A DNA stretch of 28,370 bases from CAYPNF01 sp964411985 (GCA_964411985.1 CAYPNF010000085.1:1-28370); one strand, 5' to 3'. Counted from the stretch's first letter, positions 1 to 6,702 are shown. Program-made: numbers and translations. The notes: generated by a model not told the origin, from the letters alone.

Positions 1-72
1 TTCACATTCAACCCAAACCAGAAGCCGCGCCGCCGCCCAAAATGAGAACTGCTGGGATGTATCAGCTACGGG

Positions 73-101
73 TTGACGCCTCCCGCCGGAGGCGATAATG
101 T
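73..101 (+). promoter_or_regulatory. Promoter of the TacAT operon with palindromic operator in the spacer
   Basis: A -35 box TTGACG (73-78) and a -10 box TAATGT (96-101) are separated by exactly 17 nt. The spacer overlaps a perfect inverted repeat, GCCTCC (78-83) and GGAGGC (88-93) with a 4-nt loop. A dyad in this place is what a ribbon-helix-helix antitoxin would bind for autorepression. The predicted transcription start lies only a few bases before the GTG start at 111, so the transcript would be nearly leaderless. Boxes and dyad are seen directly; their function is inferred. Confidence 0.65.
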
Positions 102-110
102 GAGTACAAC

Positions 111-422
111 GTGAGTACACTCATTGCTAAACGGGCAGCGACCAAGCAAAGAAAAGGAAAATCCACACGGATCAACATCCGAGTGCACGCCGAGATAAAG
201 AGGTTGCTGGTGAGAGCCGCCAAGAACCAACACATCGAGTTGTCGGAGTTTATGTTGCGCTCCTCACAAGCGGCCGCAGAAATCGAGCTCGCCGACCACA
301 CCCGGTTCGTTCTGCCCACCGACAAGTGGCTGGAATTCAACAAATTGCTGGATGCAGCACCGAGAGACTTGTCCGGACTGCGCAAACTCCTTTCTGCGCC
401 TTCGGTCTTTGAAACTACATGA
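111..422 (+). CDS. tacA: DUF1778/TacA-type ribbon-helix-helix antitoxin
   Basis: A 103-residue protein of the DUF1778 family, the antitoxin half of TacAT-type toxin-antitoxin pairs. Residues 18-50 hold the ribbon-helix-helix DNA-binding part (STRINIRVHAEIKRLLVRAA and the following SEFML helix). The C-terminal half, with FVLPTDKWLEFNKLLD, is the segment that wraps around the GNAT toxin in this family. The start is GTG at 111; the upstream ATG at 98 runs straight into TGA. The last codons overlap the toxin start (ATGA at 419-422), so the two genes are translationally coupled. Expected role: neutralise the toxin and repress the operon through the palindrome at 78-93. Family assignment is firm; partner and regulation follow from family knowledge and position. 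Confidence 0.9.
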   Translation: MSTLIAKRAATKQRKGKSTRINIRVHAEIKRLLVRAAKNQHIELSEFMLRSSQAAAEIELADHTRFVLPTDKWLEFNKLLDAAPRDLSGLRKLLSAPSVFETT

Positions 423-925
423 ATTTCCGGACGCCTGAACTGATTGCGGCTCAACACTTTGTTGCCGACTTCAGATGTGGAAAGGGTGCGCTGGATGTCT
501 TCCTGCAACGCTTCGCATTGGTGAACACAGCGTCGGGATCTTCGCGCACTTTTGTCAGTACAACTAACGAAAACCTTAGGGTCATTGGATATTATTCGCT
601 GGCAGCCGCCTCCGTAGAACACCGAGTTGCTCCGGAACGAGTCAGAGCAGGCGTGCCCAGGTATCCAATCCCGGCCATCCTGCTGGCTCGCCTTGCTGTG
701 GACGTAGAATTCCAGGGAAAGGGGTTAGGCAAAGCCCTGATGAAAGACGCTTTGAAACGATCCCTCAACGCTGCGGAGAGCATTGGCGTCCGTGTTATCT
801 TGGTGCACGCCAAGGATGCGGATGCAGTCCGCTTTTACAGGCAATTCGACTTTGTGGCCTCGCCTTCTGATCCACTGCATCTCATGCTGCTGATGAAAGA
901 GGTCAAGGCGGCGTTGAGCCTATGA
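419..925 (+). CDS. tacT: GNAT-family acetyltransferase toxin, TacT type
   Basis: A 168-residue GNAT N-acetyltransferase, the usual length for TacT/AtaT/ItaT-like toxins, which acetylate the amino group of aminoacyl-tRNA and block translation. Visible features are the N-terminal segment FRCGKGALDVFLQ (18-30), the central RVIGYYSLAAASVEH strand (54-68), the acetyl-CoA pyrophosphate-binding loop QGKGLG (99-104), and FYRQFDF (139-145), whose Tyr140 matches the position of the catalytic tyrosine in TacT. All elements are present, so the toxin looks intact. The ATG overlaps the antitoxin stop by 4 nt. The exact tRNA target cannot be read from sequence. Confidence 0.92.
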   Translation: MNFRTPELIAAQHFVADFRCGKGALDVFLQRFALVNTASGSSRTFVSTTNENLRVIGYYSLAAASVEHRVAPERVRAGVPRYPIPAILLARLAVDVEFQGKGLGKALMKDALKRSLNAAESIGVRVILVHAKDADAVRFYRQFDFVASPSDPLHLMLLMKEVKAALSL

Positions 926-996
926 GGGCAAGTCCGTGTTAGGGAGCATGGAATATTCACTGGACACCTCCTCCCGCGTGCCCTAACCCACTGGCG

Positions 997-3750
997 ATGC
1001 ATGCCGATGCGACCCAAGCGGACGCCGATTCCACTCCGAGCCAACCCAGCTTGGGGTGGAGTGATCTGGGGTTGAGTCCCCACGGCCTGCTGCTCCTGGT
1101 GCGAAGCCCGGAACCCTCGCCTTGGCTCGAGGAGAAAGTGGCCGATCGCATTCAGGCCGAGTTTCAAAAATCTTCCGCAGAAGGTCTTCTTCACCTGGCC
1201 ACCCGAGAGTTGGATACCGCAATTCCCGTAGCTGCGGCGTGGTGGCGGGAACTGGGCCGACGCTACTTGACCCGGCTTTGTCATACCCCCGATCTGGATC
1301 AGGCACGGGTAATTCCTCCCGTAGCACCGCCCGGGGAAGACGAGCTCCTACCCTGGATCGACACCGCTCCGCCCATGCGCGGAGGGGAGTACTTAAGTGG
1401 AGACCTGCTGCGAAGTCTCTGGACCGGCCTGGATGATCTGGCTCGCGCCCAAATCTCCGCCCATAAGGAGGGCGCGGCAGCCTGGCTGCGCGAACGCCAT
1501 CCGCTCTGGCGCATGGTGGGCAGGGTCACTTTCCACTTGGCGGAGACCAAGAATCATCCCACCCACCCCTTCGCCTTCATGGCGAGTTACGCGTCACGCC
1601 TCTCCAGCCAGTCGCAGGTGCAACACGTTCCACTAGGACGGGCTCTGCAGGAGTATGCGGGAGCCAAGAACAAACAGGTGCTTCTCAACCTGCTGGCCCC
1701 CATCCACAAGGCTTCCGAACGCAGCGCTTTGGCGAAGGAACTGGCCGATTCCGGACGCGTATTCAAACCCGTATCGTGGACCCCGGCCGAGGCGTACCGT
1801 TTTCTCAAGGATGTCTCCGTTTTCGAGGAATCCGGGATCCTGGTCCGTCTGCCCAACTGGTGGAAAAGCGGACGCCCGGCACGCCCGAAGGTCAGCGTGC
1901 GCATCGGCGACGCGGCCGGAGCAGGGTTGGGAGCGGATACCCTGCTGGATTTCTCCGCATCTCTGACCTTGGATGGCGAGCCTTTGACCGAAGCGGAATG
2001 GCGCAGCCTGATGAAGACCACCGAAGGTCTTGCTTTGGTGCGCGGCAAATGGGTGGAAGTCAATTCCGCCCAGCTCCAGGAAGCCCTGGCGCACTGGAAG
2101 AAGGTGGAACAGCTGTCTCGCAAGGGCGGGCTCAGTTTCTTCGAGGGGATGCGGCTCCTCTCAGGGCTAGGGCCCACCCAGGGCAGCGGCGCAGGATCAG
2201 CCGAATCTCCTGAATCCCGGGAGTGGGTGGGTGTCCAAGCGGGCCAGTGGCTGGATCAAGTACTGGGCGAACTGCGTGATCCAGCCAAAATCCCGAGCGC
2301 GGGCAACATTCCCGGACTGCGAGCCGACTTGCGCCCTTACCAGGTTACCGGCGTCAATTGGCTTTGGTTCCTCTCCCAATTGGGACTGGGAGGCTGTCTG
2401 GCTGATGACATGGGGCTGGGCAAAACGATCCAGGTGCTCGCACTGCTCCTTAAACGCAAGGCGGAGTCCAAGGCCCCCCGCCCGCCGAGCATCCTCCTGG
2501 TGCCCGCTTCCTTGCTGGCCAACTGGCGATCGGAAATCAACCGCTTTGCGCCCGCCCTCACGTTCCAGATCCTGCATCCTTCCGAGGAAGACCAACCGAC
2601 CCCAAGCGCGCAAGCCAAGGCCGATCTGGTCATCACCACGTACGGAATGCTGACCCGGCAGGAATCGATCCTCAAACAAACTTGGGACCTGGCGATCCTG
2701 GACGAAGCCCAAGCCATCAAGAATCCTGGCACGCGCCAGACGCGCAGTGTCAAAGGACTGAAGGCAACCAGCCGATTCGCCCTCACCGGTACCCCGGTGG
2801 AGAACCGGGCCTCGGATCTCTGGTCCATTTTCGATTACCTGAACCCCGGCCTGCTCGGCACTGCCCAGGCTTTCGGCCAGTTTATCAAGACCCAGGAAAG
2901 GTCCGAGCGTCCCGATTACTCCCCAGTCCGCGCCATCACCCACCCTTACATTCTGCGCCGCCTCAAGACCGATAAGAAGGTCATCTCCGACCTCCCCGAA
3001 AAGACCGAGGTGCGCGCGTGGTGCTCCCTCACCAAAACCCAGGCGGCCCTTTACCAGCAATCCGTCCAAGCGCTCTCTGAGTCTCTGGAAAATGCCGAGG
3101 GGATCCAGCGCAAAGGCCTGGTCCTGGCCGCCATCATGCGATTCAAACAGATCTGCAATCACCCTTCGCAATGGTTGGGGGATGGCGGCTATGCCCCGGA
3201 CCTGAGCGGCAAATTCGGCCGCCTCCAGGAGTTGGCGCAGGAAATCGCCGAGCGACAGGAAAAAGTCCTGGTTTTCTCTCAATTCCGCTCCATCGCCGAC
3301 CCGCTCTCCGCCGTGTTGACCCAGATCTTCGCCCGCCCCGGCCTGGTGTTGCACGGGGGCACGGCGGTCGGTGGCAGGCAGAAACTGGTTGATTCCTTTC
3401 AAAAGGACGATGGACCTCCCTTCTTCGTCCTCACCGTCAAAGCCGGAGGTTCAGGGTTAAACCTCACCCGCGCCGCGCATGTCATCCATTTCGACCGTTG
3501 GTGGAATCCAGCTGTCGAAAACCAAGCCACCGACCGGGCCTTCCGCATCGGTCAGAAACAGAATGTCCTGGTCCACAAGTTCGTCTGCCGCGGCACCATC
3601 GAAGAACGGATCGATCAACTCATTGAGGACAAGAAATCGTTGTCCAATGAACTGCTCGAGGGCGGAGGCGAGAAACTCCTGACCGAAATGGACAATGAAC
3701 AGCTGATGCGCTTTGTTGCACTTGACCTCCATCGGGCGATCGAAGCATAA
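997..3750 (+). CDS. SNF2-family DNA-dependent ATPase (Swi2/Snf2 helicase-like)
   Basis: A 917-residue SNF2 ATPase. The N-terminal half (about 1-430) resembles the SNF2-associated regions of bacterial homologues. The motor follows: motif I DDMGLGKT (470-477), motif II DEAQ (569-572), motif III LTGTPVENR (596-604), and in the C-terminal RecA lobe VFSQF, GGSGLNL and motif VI ATDRAFRIGQ (844-853). All catalytic motifs are intact. Such enzymes translocate on duplex DNA or remodel protein-DNA complexes; a cellular role for the bacterial SNF2/SWIM pair is not settled. The ATG at 997 is the first start after an in-frame stop at 985-987; no strong ribosome-binding site is visible. A SWIM-domain gene starts 11 nt downstream, indicating an operon. 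It resembles DrmD of DISARM only in being SNF2; no other DISARM gene is present. Confidence 0.95.
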   Translation: MHADATQADADSTPSQPSLGWSDLGLSPHGLLLLVRSPEPSPWLEEKVADRIQAEFQKSSAEGLLHLATRELDTAIPVAAAWWRELGRRYLTRLCHTPDLDQARVIPPVAPPGEDELLPWIDTAPPMRGGEYLSGDLLRSLWTGLDDLARAQISAHKEGAAAWLRERHPLWRMVGRVTFHLAETKNHPTHPFAFMASYASRLSSQSQVQHVPLGRALQEYAGAKNKQVLLNLLAPIHKASERSALAKELADSGRVFKPVSWTPAEAYRFLKDVSVFEESGILVRLPNWWKSGRPARPKVSVRIGDAAGAGLGADTLLDFSASLTLDGEPLTEAEWRSLMKTTEGLALVRGKWVEVNSAQLQEALAHWKKVEQLSRKGGLSFFEGMRLLSGLGPTQGSGAGSAESPESREWVGVQAGQWLDQVLGELRDPAKIPSAGNIPGLRADLRPYQVTGVNWLWFLSQLGLGGCLADDMGLGKTIQVLALLLKRKAESKAPRPPSILLVPASLLANWRSEINRFAPALTFQILHPSEEDQPTPSAQAKADLVITTYGMLTRQESILKQTWDLAILDEAQAIKNPGTRQTRSVKGLKATSRFALTGTPVENRASDLWSIFDYLNPGLLGTAQAFGQFIKTQERSERPDYSPVRAITHPYILRRLKTDKKVISDLPEKTEVRAWCSLTKTQAALYQQSVQALSESLENAEGIQRKGLVLAAIMRFKQICNHPSQWLGDGGYAPDLSGKFGRLQELAQEIAERQEKVLVFSQFRSIADPLSAVLTQIFARPGLVLHGGTAVGGRQKLVDSFQKDDGPPFFVLTVKAGGSGLNLTRAAHVIHFDRWWNPAVENQATDRAFRIGQKQNVLVHKFVCRGTIEERIDQLIEDKKSLSNELLEGGGEKLLTEMDNEQLMRFVALDLHRAIEA

Positions 3751-3761
3751 GAGGCCCACAC

Positions 3762-4667
3762 ATGAGCTGGAATCGATTCGGGTTTAGACCGTATGTCCCG
3801 GTGGCGGAGCGCCAGGCCAATGCCAAACGCCAAGTGGCCAAGCTGGTGAAGAAAGGACAGGCCGTCCTGCCGGTCAACATTGAGGGACGCACCATCGCCC
3901 ACTCCTTCTGGGGCAAGGCTTGGTGCGATAATCTCGAATCCTACATGGACTACGCCAACCGCCTGCCCCGCGGTCGTACTTACGTGCGCAACGGTTCCGT
4001 GGTGCACCTGGACATCTCCCCCGGCAAGATCGAGGCCATGGTCAGCGGTTCCGAGCTCTACCGGGTGAAGATCCAGATCTCACCGACCGCCAAAGCTCGG
4101 TGGGAATCCCTCTGCCAGGAATGCGCCGGAGGCATCGGCTCCCTGCTCGAACTCCTGCAAGGGCGTTTTTCCGACCAAGTGATGTCGGTCTTCACCTCTA
4201 AAGAAAAGGGGCTCTTCCCGTCCCCCAAGGAGATCAAGCTCGAGTGTTCCTGTCCCGACTGGGCCACCATGTGCAAACACGTCGCCGCCGTCCTGTACGG
4301 TGTGGGAGCGCGCCTCGACCAAAGCCCAGAGCTCCTTTTCCGTCTCCGTTCGGTCAACCACGAAGACCTGCTGGCACAAGTGGCCAAAGCGAGCGACCTC
4401 GCCGCCAAAGGGGCCGACACCGGCCTCGAACTCCCCGAAAGCGAACTCAGCGCCGTCTTCGGCATCGAACTCGACACCCCTGCGGCACCGACACCCCCTC
4501 CCAAGGCGCCCGCACCCAGGAACAAGCCGGCCCCCCTCACGAAACCCGCCGCCAAACCAAAGGAGAGCGCCAAGGTCAAGCGTGCCGCACCCAAGAAAGC
4601 CCCACTCAAGAGCGCGAAGCGCAAGAAGCTTCCAAAAGACCCAAAGCGCTCGCGTCCAAAATCTTAG
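3762..4667 (+). CDS. SWIM zinc-finger protein with basic C-terminal tail
   Basis: A 301-residue protein carrying a SWIM zinc finger, CSCPDWATMCKH (162-173), with the CxC-x6-CxH ligand pattern. The N-terminal part has a segment found in bacterial SNF2-associated SWIM proteins (WGKAWCDNLESYMDYANRL, RGRTYVRNG, VSGSELYRVKI). From about residue 240 the chain becomes low-complexity and rich in Lys, Pro and Ala, ending in KRSRPKS. This tail looks like the basic tails of histone H1-like proteins and would suit non-specific DNA binding. The gene starts 11 nt after the SNF2 gene and is surely co-transcribed. The likely role is DNA or protein recognition for the SNF2 motor; this is inference from the recurrent gene pair. 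Confidence 0.9.
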   Translation: MSWNRFGFRPYVPVAERQANAKRQVAKLVKKGQAVLPVNIEGRTIAHSFWGKAWCDNLESYMDYANRLPRGRTYVRNGSVVHLDISPGKIEAMVSGSELYRVKIQISPTAKARWESLCQECAGGIGSLLELLQGRFSDQVMSVFTSKEKGLFPSPKEIKLECSCPDWATMCKHVAAVLYGVGARLDQSPELLFRLRSVNHEDLLAQVAKASDLAAKGADTGLELPESELSAVFGIELDTPAAPTPPPKAPAPRNKPAPLTKPAAKPKESAKVKRAAPKKAPLKSAKRKKLPKDPKRSRPKS

Positions 4668-4729
4668 ACACCAACTCCGTAGTCGGCTCCGGCAGAAGGC
4701 AAATGGCAGCCAGGAAGACCCGTAGGTAG

Positions 4730-4752
4730 CGCCGGGCTCGCCGAGCCCGGCG
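4730..4752 (+). terminator. Perfect GC-rich hairpin after the SNF2-SWIM operon
   Basis: CGCCGGGCTCG (4730-4740) and CGAGCCCGGCG (4742-4752) form a perfect 11-bp inverted repeat, about 60 nt after the SWIM stop codon. No T-tract follows, so it may be a dispersed hairpin element instead of an intrinsic terminator. The leading GTAGGTAGCG (4722-4731) recurs at 5974-5983 beside the first broken toxin, which favours the dispersed-element reading. Confidence 0.4.
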
Positions 4753-4760
4753 TCCAATTC

Positions 4761-4979
4761 ATCAGTGTTCTCAGCGTATTCTGTGGTAGATAACCCCTCC
4801 CCATTCGTTTGATTCGTGGTTTCAAAATCGGCGGTCTGAGCCAGACACGCCCTACCAGGCTCAGCTACCCGACCTTATCAGTGTCATTTGTGTCATCAGT
4901 GGTAAGCCGTTCCCCTTCTGTGTATTCGGTGTGTTCTGTGGTAACCATCCCATTCGTGTCATTCGTGTGATTCGTGGTT
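4761..4979 (+). repeat. Intergenic repeat block 1 (B/C hybrid, A, D, B, C, A)
   Basis: The block contains, in order, a 28-nt unit whose first third is B-like and last third C-like (4761-4788), a short 19-nt A (4803-4821), hairpin D (4829-4856), B (4877-4903), C (4916-4943) and a full A (4952-4979). Family A has units ATTCGTGTC, ATTCGTGTG, ATTCGTGGTT. Family B has ATCAGTGTC, ATTTGTGTC, ATCAGTGGTT. Family C has TTCTGTGTA, TTCCGTGTA, TTCTGTGGTA. All point in the same direction. Spacers are mostly about 8-20 nt and are not conserved. Confidence 0.9.
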
Positions 4980-5368
4980 CACTCAGTCTTTGCCGAGCCT
5001 TTCCCCCCATCGATTCTTCTTGCTGAAACTCTGGCCCTTACGCTTCAATTCTGCGGCAAATTGGTTGTGCGTGGGGAGCTTGCACCGAACGGAAACCGCC
5101 AAAAGCGATTCCCGGTGCGAATGGACCGGCACGAAGTGTGCCCTGCTCCTGGCATGACCTAGCACCGGTTGAGCCACACTGATTAGTTCTTTAGCGGCGA
5201 AAGATTTACTTCTATTATTACTTGAAAACTAGTGATGTTTCTTATTGTTCTTTGATGCCCCTTGTGAAGAATGCCCCCCAGACGTTGCTGTCTTTGACGG
5301 ATGGGGCGGGTGCTTTGCGCCTTGGGGTGTCCTCAGAACAGCAACGTTTTCCTTTTTCTAGACCGGCA
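4980..5368. other. Gene-poor stretch with a long inverted repeat and T-rich tail
   Basis: I see no convincing protein gene here. Short open frames exist on both strands (for example 4983-5177 minus and 5222-5431 plus) but show no recognisable family or ribosome-binding site. The main structure is a perfect 10-bp inverted repeat, ACGTTGCTGT (5282-5291) and ACAGCAACGT (5338-5347), with a 46-nt loop and a T-rich stretch at 5347-5358. It could be the end of a small RNA or a terminator, or chance. Confidence 0.4.
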
Positions 5369-5472
5369 GGAGAATCAACCATGAAGAAAGACCAAGCAGG
5401 CAGGAAGGGAAAGCTGATCTGCAGCGACTGACTCCTTCAGTTTTCTCCCCTCCGCTTCATGGTGAAGCATCC
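5369..5472 (+). repeat. Dispersed ~100-nt element, copy 1, with palindromic ends
   Basis: This stretch is closely similar to 6114-6215. Both begin GGAGAATCAACCATGAAG, share GACCAAGCAGGCAGGAAGGG, and end CTTCATGGTGAAGC-TCC. ACCATGAAG near the left end pairs with CTTCATGGT at the right end (9 bp), so each copy can fold into one long hairpin. The ATG inside opens only a very short frame, so it is probably not a gene. Confidence 0.75.
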
Positions 5473-5477
5473 GCAAA

Positions 5478-5639
5478 GTCATTCGTGGTTCTAACCCCGG
5501 CGGTCTGAGCCAGACGCGCCCTACCTGGTTCCGCCCGACCCCATCAGTGTCATTTGTGTCATCCGTGGTTAAACCCTCAGCTTCTGTGTATTCCGTGTAT
5601 TCTGTGGTAGATAGATCCAGATTCGTGTCATTCGTGGTT
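5478..5639 (+). repeat. Intergenic repeat block 2 (partial A, D, B, C, short A)
   Basis: A partial A (5478-5490), hairpin D (5499-5525), B (5543-5570), C (5582-5609) and a two-unit A (5621-5639) lie in the same order and orientation as in block 1. The block ends about 14 nt before the predicted -35 box of the following antitoxin gene. Confidence 0.9.
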
Positions 5640-5652
5640 GCAGACGGTCTTC

Positions 5653-5681
5653 TTGCTCAAAACCTCAACCCAGTCTAGCTT
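5653..5681 (+). promoter_or_regulatory. Putative promoter of the Unstab_antitox-family gene
   Basis: TTGCTC (5653-5658), a 17-nt spacer and TAGCTT (5676-5681) precede the ATG at 5689 by only 7 nt. If used, transcription would start at or next to the start codon, giving a leaderless mRNA. The -10 is far from consensus, so this rests mainly on spacing and on similar sequences before other TA genes in the window. Confidence 0.4.
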
Positions 5682-5688
5682 AAGCTGA

Positions 5689-5907
5689 ATGGACATCGCG
5701 TTACCACTTGACCAAATGACCACGGACGAGAAACTCCGTGCCATGGAAGCTTTGTGGGTGGATCTTAGTCGTCACGAGGAGGAGATAGAATCACCCGAGT
5801 GGCATCAGGAGGTCCTTCTGGGGAGGCAGGAGATGCTACGATCGGGACAAGCCAGTCTCCTGGATTGGGAGCGTGCTAAGGGAGAACTTCGTGACCGTTT
5901 GATGTGA
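5689..5907 (+). CDS. Addiction-module antitoxin, Unstab_antitox (PF09720) family
   Basis: A 72-residue protein of the 'putative addiction module component' family. Visible hallmarks are LRAMEALWVDLSRHEE (16-31), the SPEWHQEVLLGRQ segment, and the C-terminal DWERAKGELRDRL. It is full length and has no frameshift. In this family the antitoxin is followed, usually with overlap, by a RelE/ParE toxin. Here the coupled start (GTG at 5904, inside the antitoxin's last codons) is present but the toxin body is missing (see 5904-5977). The antitoxin is therefore probably an orphan, able at most to bind its own promoter or a related toxin elsewhere. Confidence 0.88.
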   Translation: MDIALPLDQMTTDEKLRAMEALWVDLSRHEEEIESPEWHQEVLLGRQEMLRSGQASLLDWERAKGELRDRLM

Positions 5908-5977
5908 AACACCCAGGTTTACTGCGGTCTTAGATTGTCGCCGAAACCCGAGTTTCGCTCGGAAGAGATTGAGGTAG
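5904..5977 (+). pseudogene. RelE/ParE toxin remnant with internal deletion
   Basis: A GTG at 5904 overlapping the antitoxin stop opens V-K-H-P, a typical beginning of the ParE-like partners of this antitoxin family. Within a few bases another frame (5918-5977) reads FTAVLDCRRNPSFARKRLR and stops. This matches the conserved last strand and tail of those toxins (...AVLDCRRxP...RRLR). About 70 internal codons are missing, and the two pieces are out of frame, so no active toxin can be made. Recognition of the tail is from family knowledge; a profile search would confirm it. Confidence 0.7.
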
Positions 5978-5996
5978 GTAGCGTTGTTATTGATTC

Positions 5997-6103
5997 ATCA
6001 GTGTCATTTGTGTCATCCGTGGTTAACCTGTTCCCTTTCTGTGTCCTACGTGTGTTCTGTGGTAAATAGATCCGGATTCGTGTCATTCGTGTGATTCGTG
6101 GTT
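5997..6103 (+). repeat. Intergenic repeat block 3 (B, C, A)
   Basis: B (5997-6024), C (6037-6064) and full A (6076-6103) lie in the usual order and orientation, with spacers of 12 and 11 nt. The block begins 19 nt after the broken ParE tail and is followed by the second ~100-nt palindromic-ended element. Confidence 0.9.
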
Positions 6104-6113
6104 ACTTCTTGAT

Positions 6114-6215
6114 GGAGAATCAACCATGAAGAGAGACCAAGCAGGCAGGAAGGGAAGAGGATCCCTGGAGTGTCCCTCCTTCGGTTTTCTTCCGCAGCTT
6201 CATGGTGAAGCGTCC
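6114..6215 (+). repeat. Dispersed ~100-nt element, copy 2, with palindromic ends
   Basis: Second copy of the element at 5369-5472, with the same left end (GGAGAATCAACCATGAAG) and right end (CTTCATGGTGAAG), and a more divergent centre. The terminal 9-bp inverted match is kept. The rest of the gap up to the next gene (6216-6305) holds nothing recognisable apart from a possible weak promoter, TTGCTT (6259-6264) and TAGGTT (6281-6286). Confidence 0.75.
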
Positions 6216-6305
6216 ATCCAACCCCATCAGTGGCAGTAAGCCTTATCGTTTGCCGCCTTGCTTCGCAACCGCAACCAGAGTAGGTTATCCTGATCTCTTT
6301 GCTGA

Positions 6306-6542
6306 ATGAAAGCCGTTGAAATAAAGGATCTTGGAAGCGACGTGGCCGAGCTGGTCAAAGCCGCTCTGGCTGGGGAGGAAGTCATCCTTGCTGATCATAA
6401 GTGTCCTGTCATCAGGTTCATGCCCGTCGGAGCCGGCCCTGGACCCTCCGAACGCAAAGCTGGCTTGGGTCGAGGCACAGTCCTCGCCAGCCCTGACTTT
6501 GATGCCCCACTTCCCCCCGACTTCCTCCTTCGGGCTGGATGA
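6306..6542 (+). CDS. Phd/YefM-family antitoxin
   Basis: A 78-residue protein starting MKAVEIKDLGSDVAELVKAA, with GEEVILADHKCPVIRFMPV next. This is the Phd/YefM fold signature in which a small DNA-binding N-terminal domain carries a conserved 'GE.V.I...G.PVA.l.P' strand; here the usual Gly is replaced by His-Lys. The C-terminal part is Pro- and Gly-rich and ends in PDFLLRAG, the region that would wrap a VapC-type toxin. The stop codon overlaps ATG 6539, the coupled start of the toxin gene, which is internally deleted. The antitoxin itself appears complete. Confidence 0.82.
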   Translation: MKAVEIKDLGSDVAELVKAALAGEEVILADHKCPVIRFMPVGAGPGPSERKAGLGRGTVLASPDFDAPLPPDFLLRAG

Positions 6543-6702
6543 GGTTGCTCCTCATAGGCACGTTTTGAGCCTACAGGGCCTTCCATCCATCCATTCGGAT
6601 CCATTCGATCGCATACTTGCCGCACAAGCCATCGCGGAAGGGATGACTCTCGCTACGCACGACGAGAAACTTCAAGCATATCCGGTTAAGTCAGTTTGGT
6701 GA
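6539..6702 (+). pseudogene. VapC PIN-domain toxin remnant with internal deletion
   Basis: ATG 6539 overlaps the antitoxin stop and begins M-R-L-L-L, the usual start of VapC proteins of this group (MRLLLDTH...). The reading then fails at TGA 6563-6565. In another frame, from about 6553 to the stop at 6702, the sequence encodes HVLSLQGLPSIHSDPFDR, then ILAAQAIAEGMTLATHDEKL and AYPVKSVW. This is the C-terminal half of a PIN domain, including the DPFDR and THDEKL acidic sites. The first catalytic Asp and central Glu are gone. About 75-80 codons are missing and the frame is shifted, so the product is inactive. Confidence 0.78.

Noticed and set aside
2197..3402. Long minus-strand open frame of 401 codons
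   Set aside because: It lies wholly inside the SNF2 gene, whose motifs are unmistakable; it is a composition-driven shadow in GC-rich coding DNA.
997..4667. DISARM or another named defence system based on the SNF2 gene
   Set aside because: No methyltransferase, DrmA/B/C or other known partner is nearby; only a SWIM-domain gene accompanies it.
4761..4979. CRISPR-like array (regular short repeats with spacers)
   Set aside because: There are several different repeat families in a fixed order, spacers are only about 8-20 nt and variable in length, and no cas gene is present.
4983..5177. Minus-strand 64-codon frame
   Set aside because: No recognisable domain, and the 3' neighbourhood is repeat sequence; support is too weak to call a gene.
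5222..5431. Small protein of 69 codons before the second repeat block
   Set aside because: Its 3' part is the dispersed ~100-nt element and its 5' part has no homology or ribosome-binding site.
5543..5577. Integron attC site, because GTTAAAC after repeat B fits the GTTRRRY core
   Set aside because: The paired core sites and the long imperfect palindrome of attC are missing, other B copies lack the core, and no integrase is present in the window.
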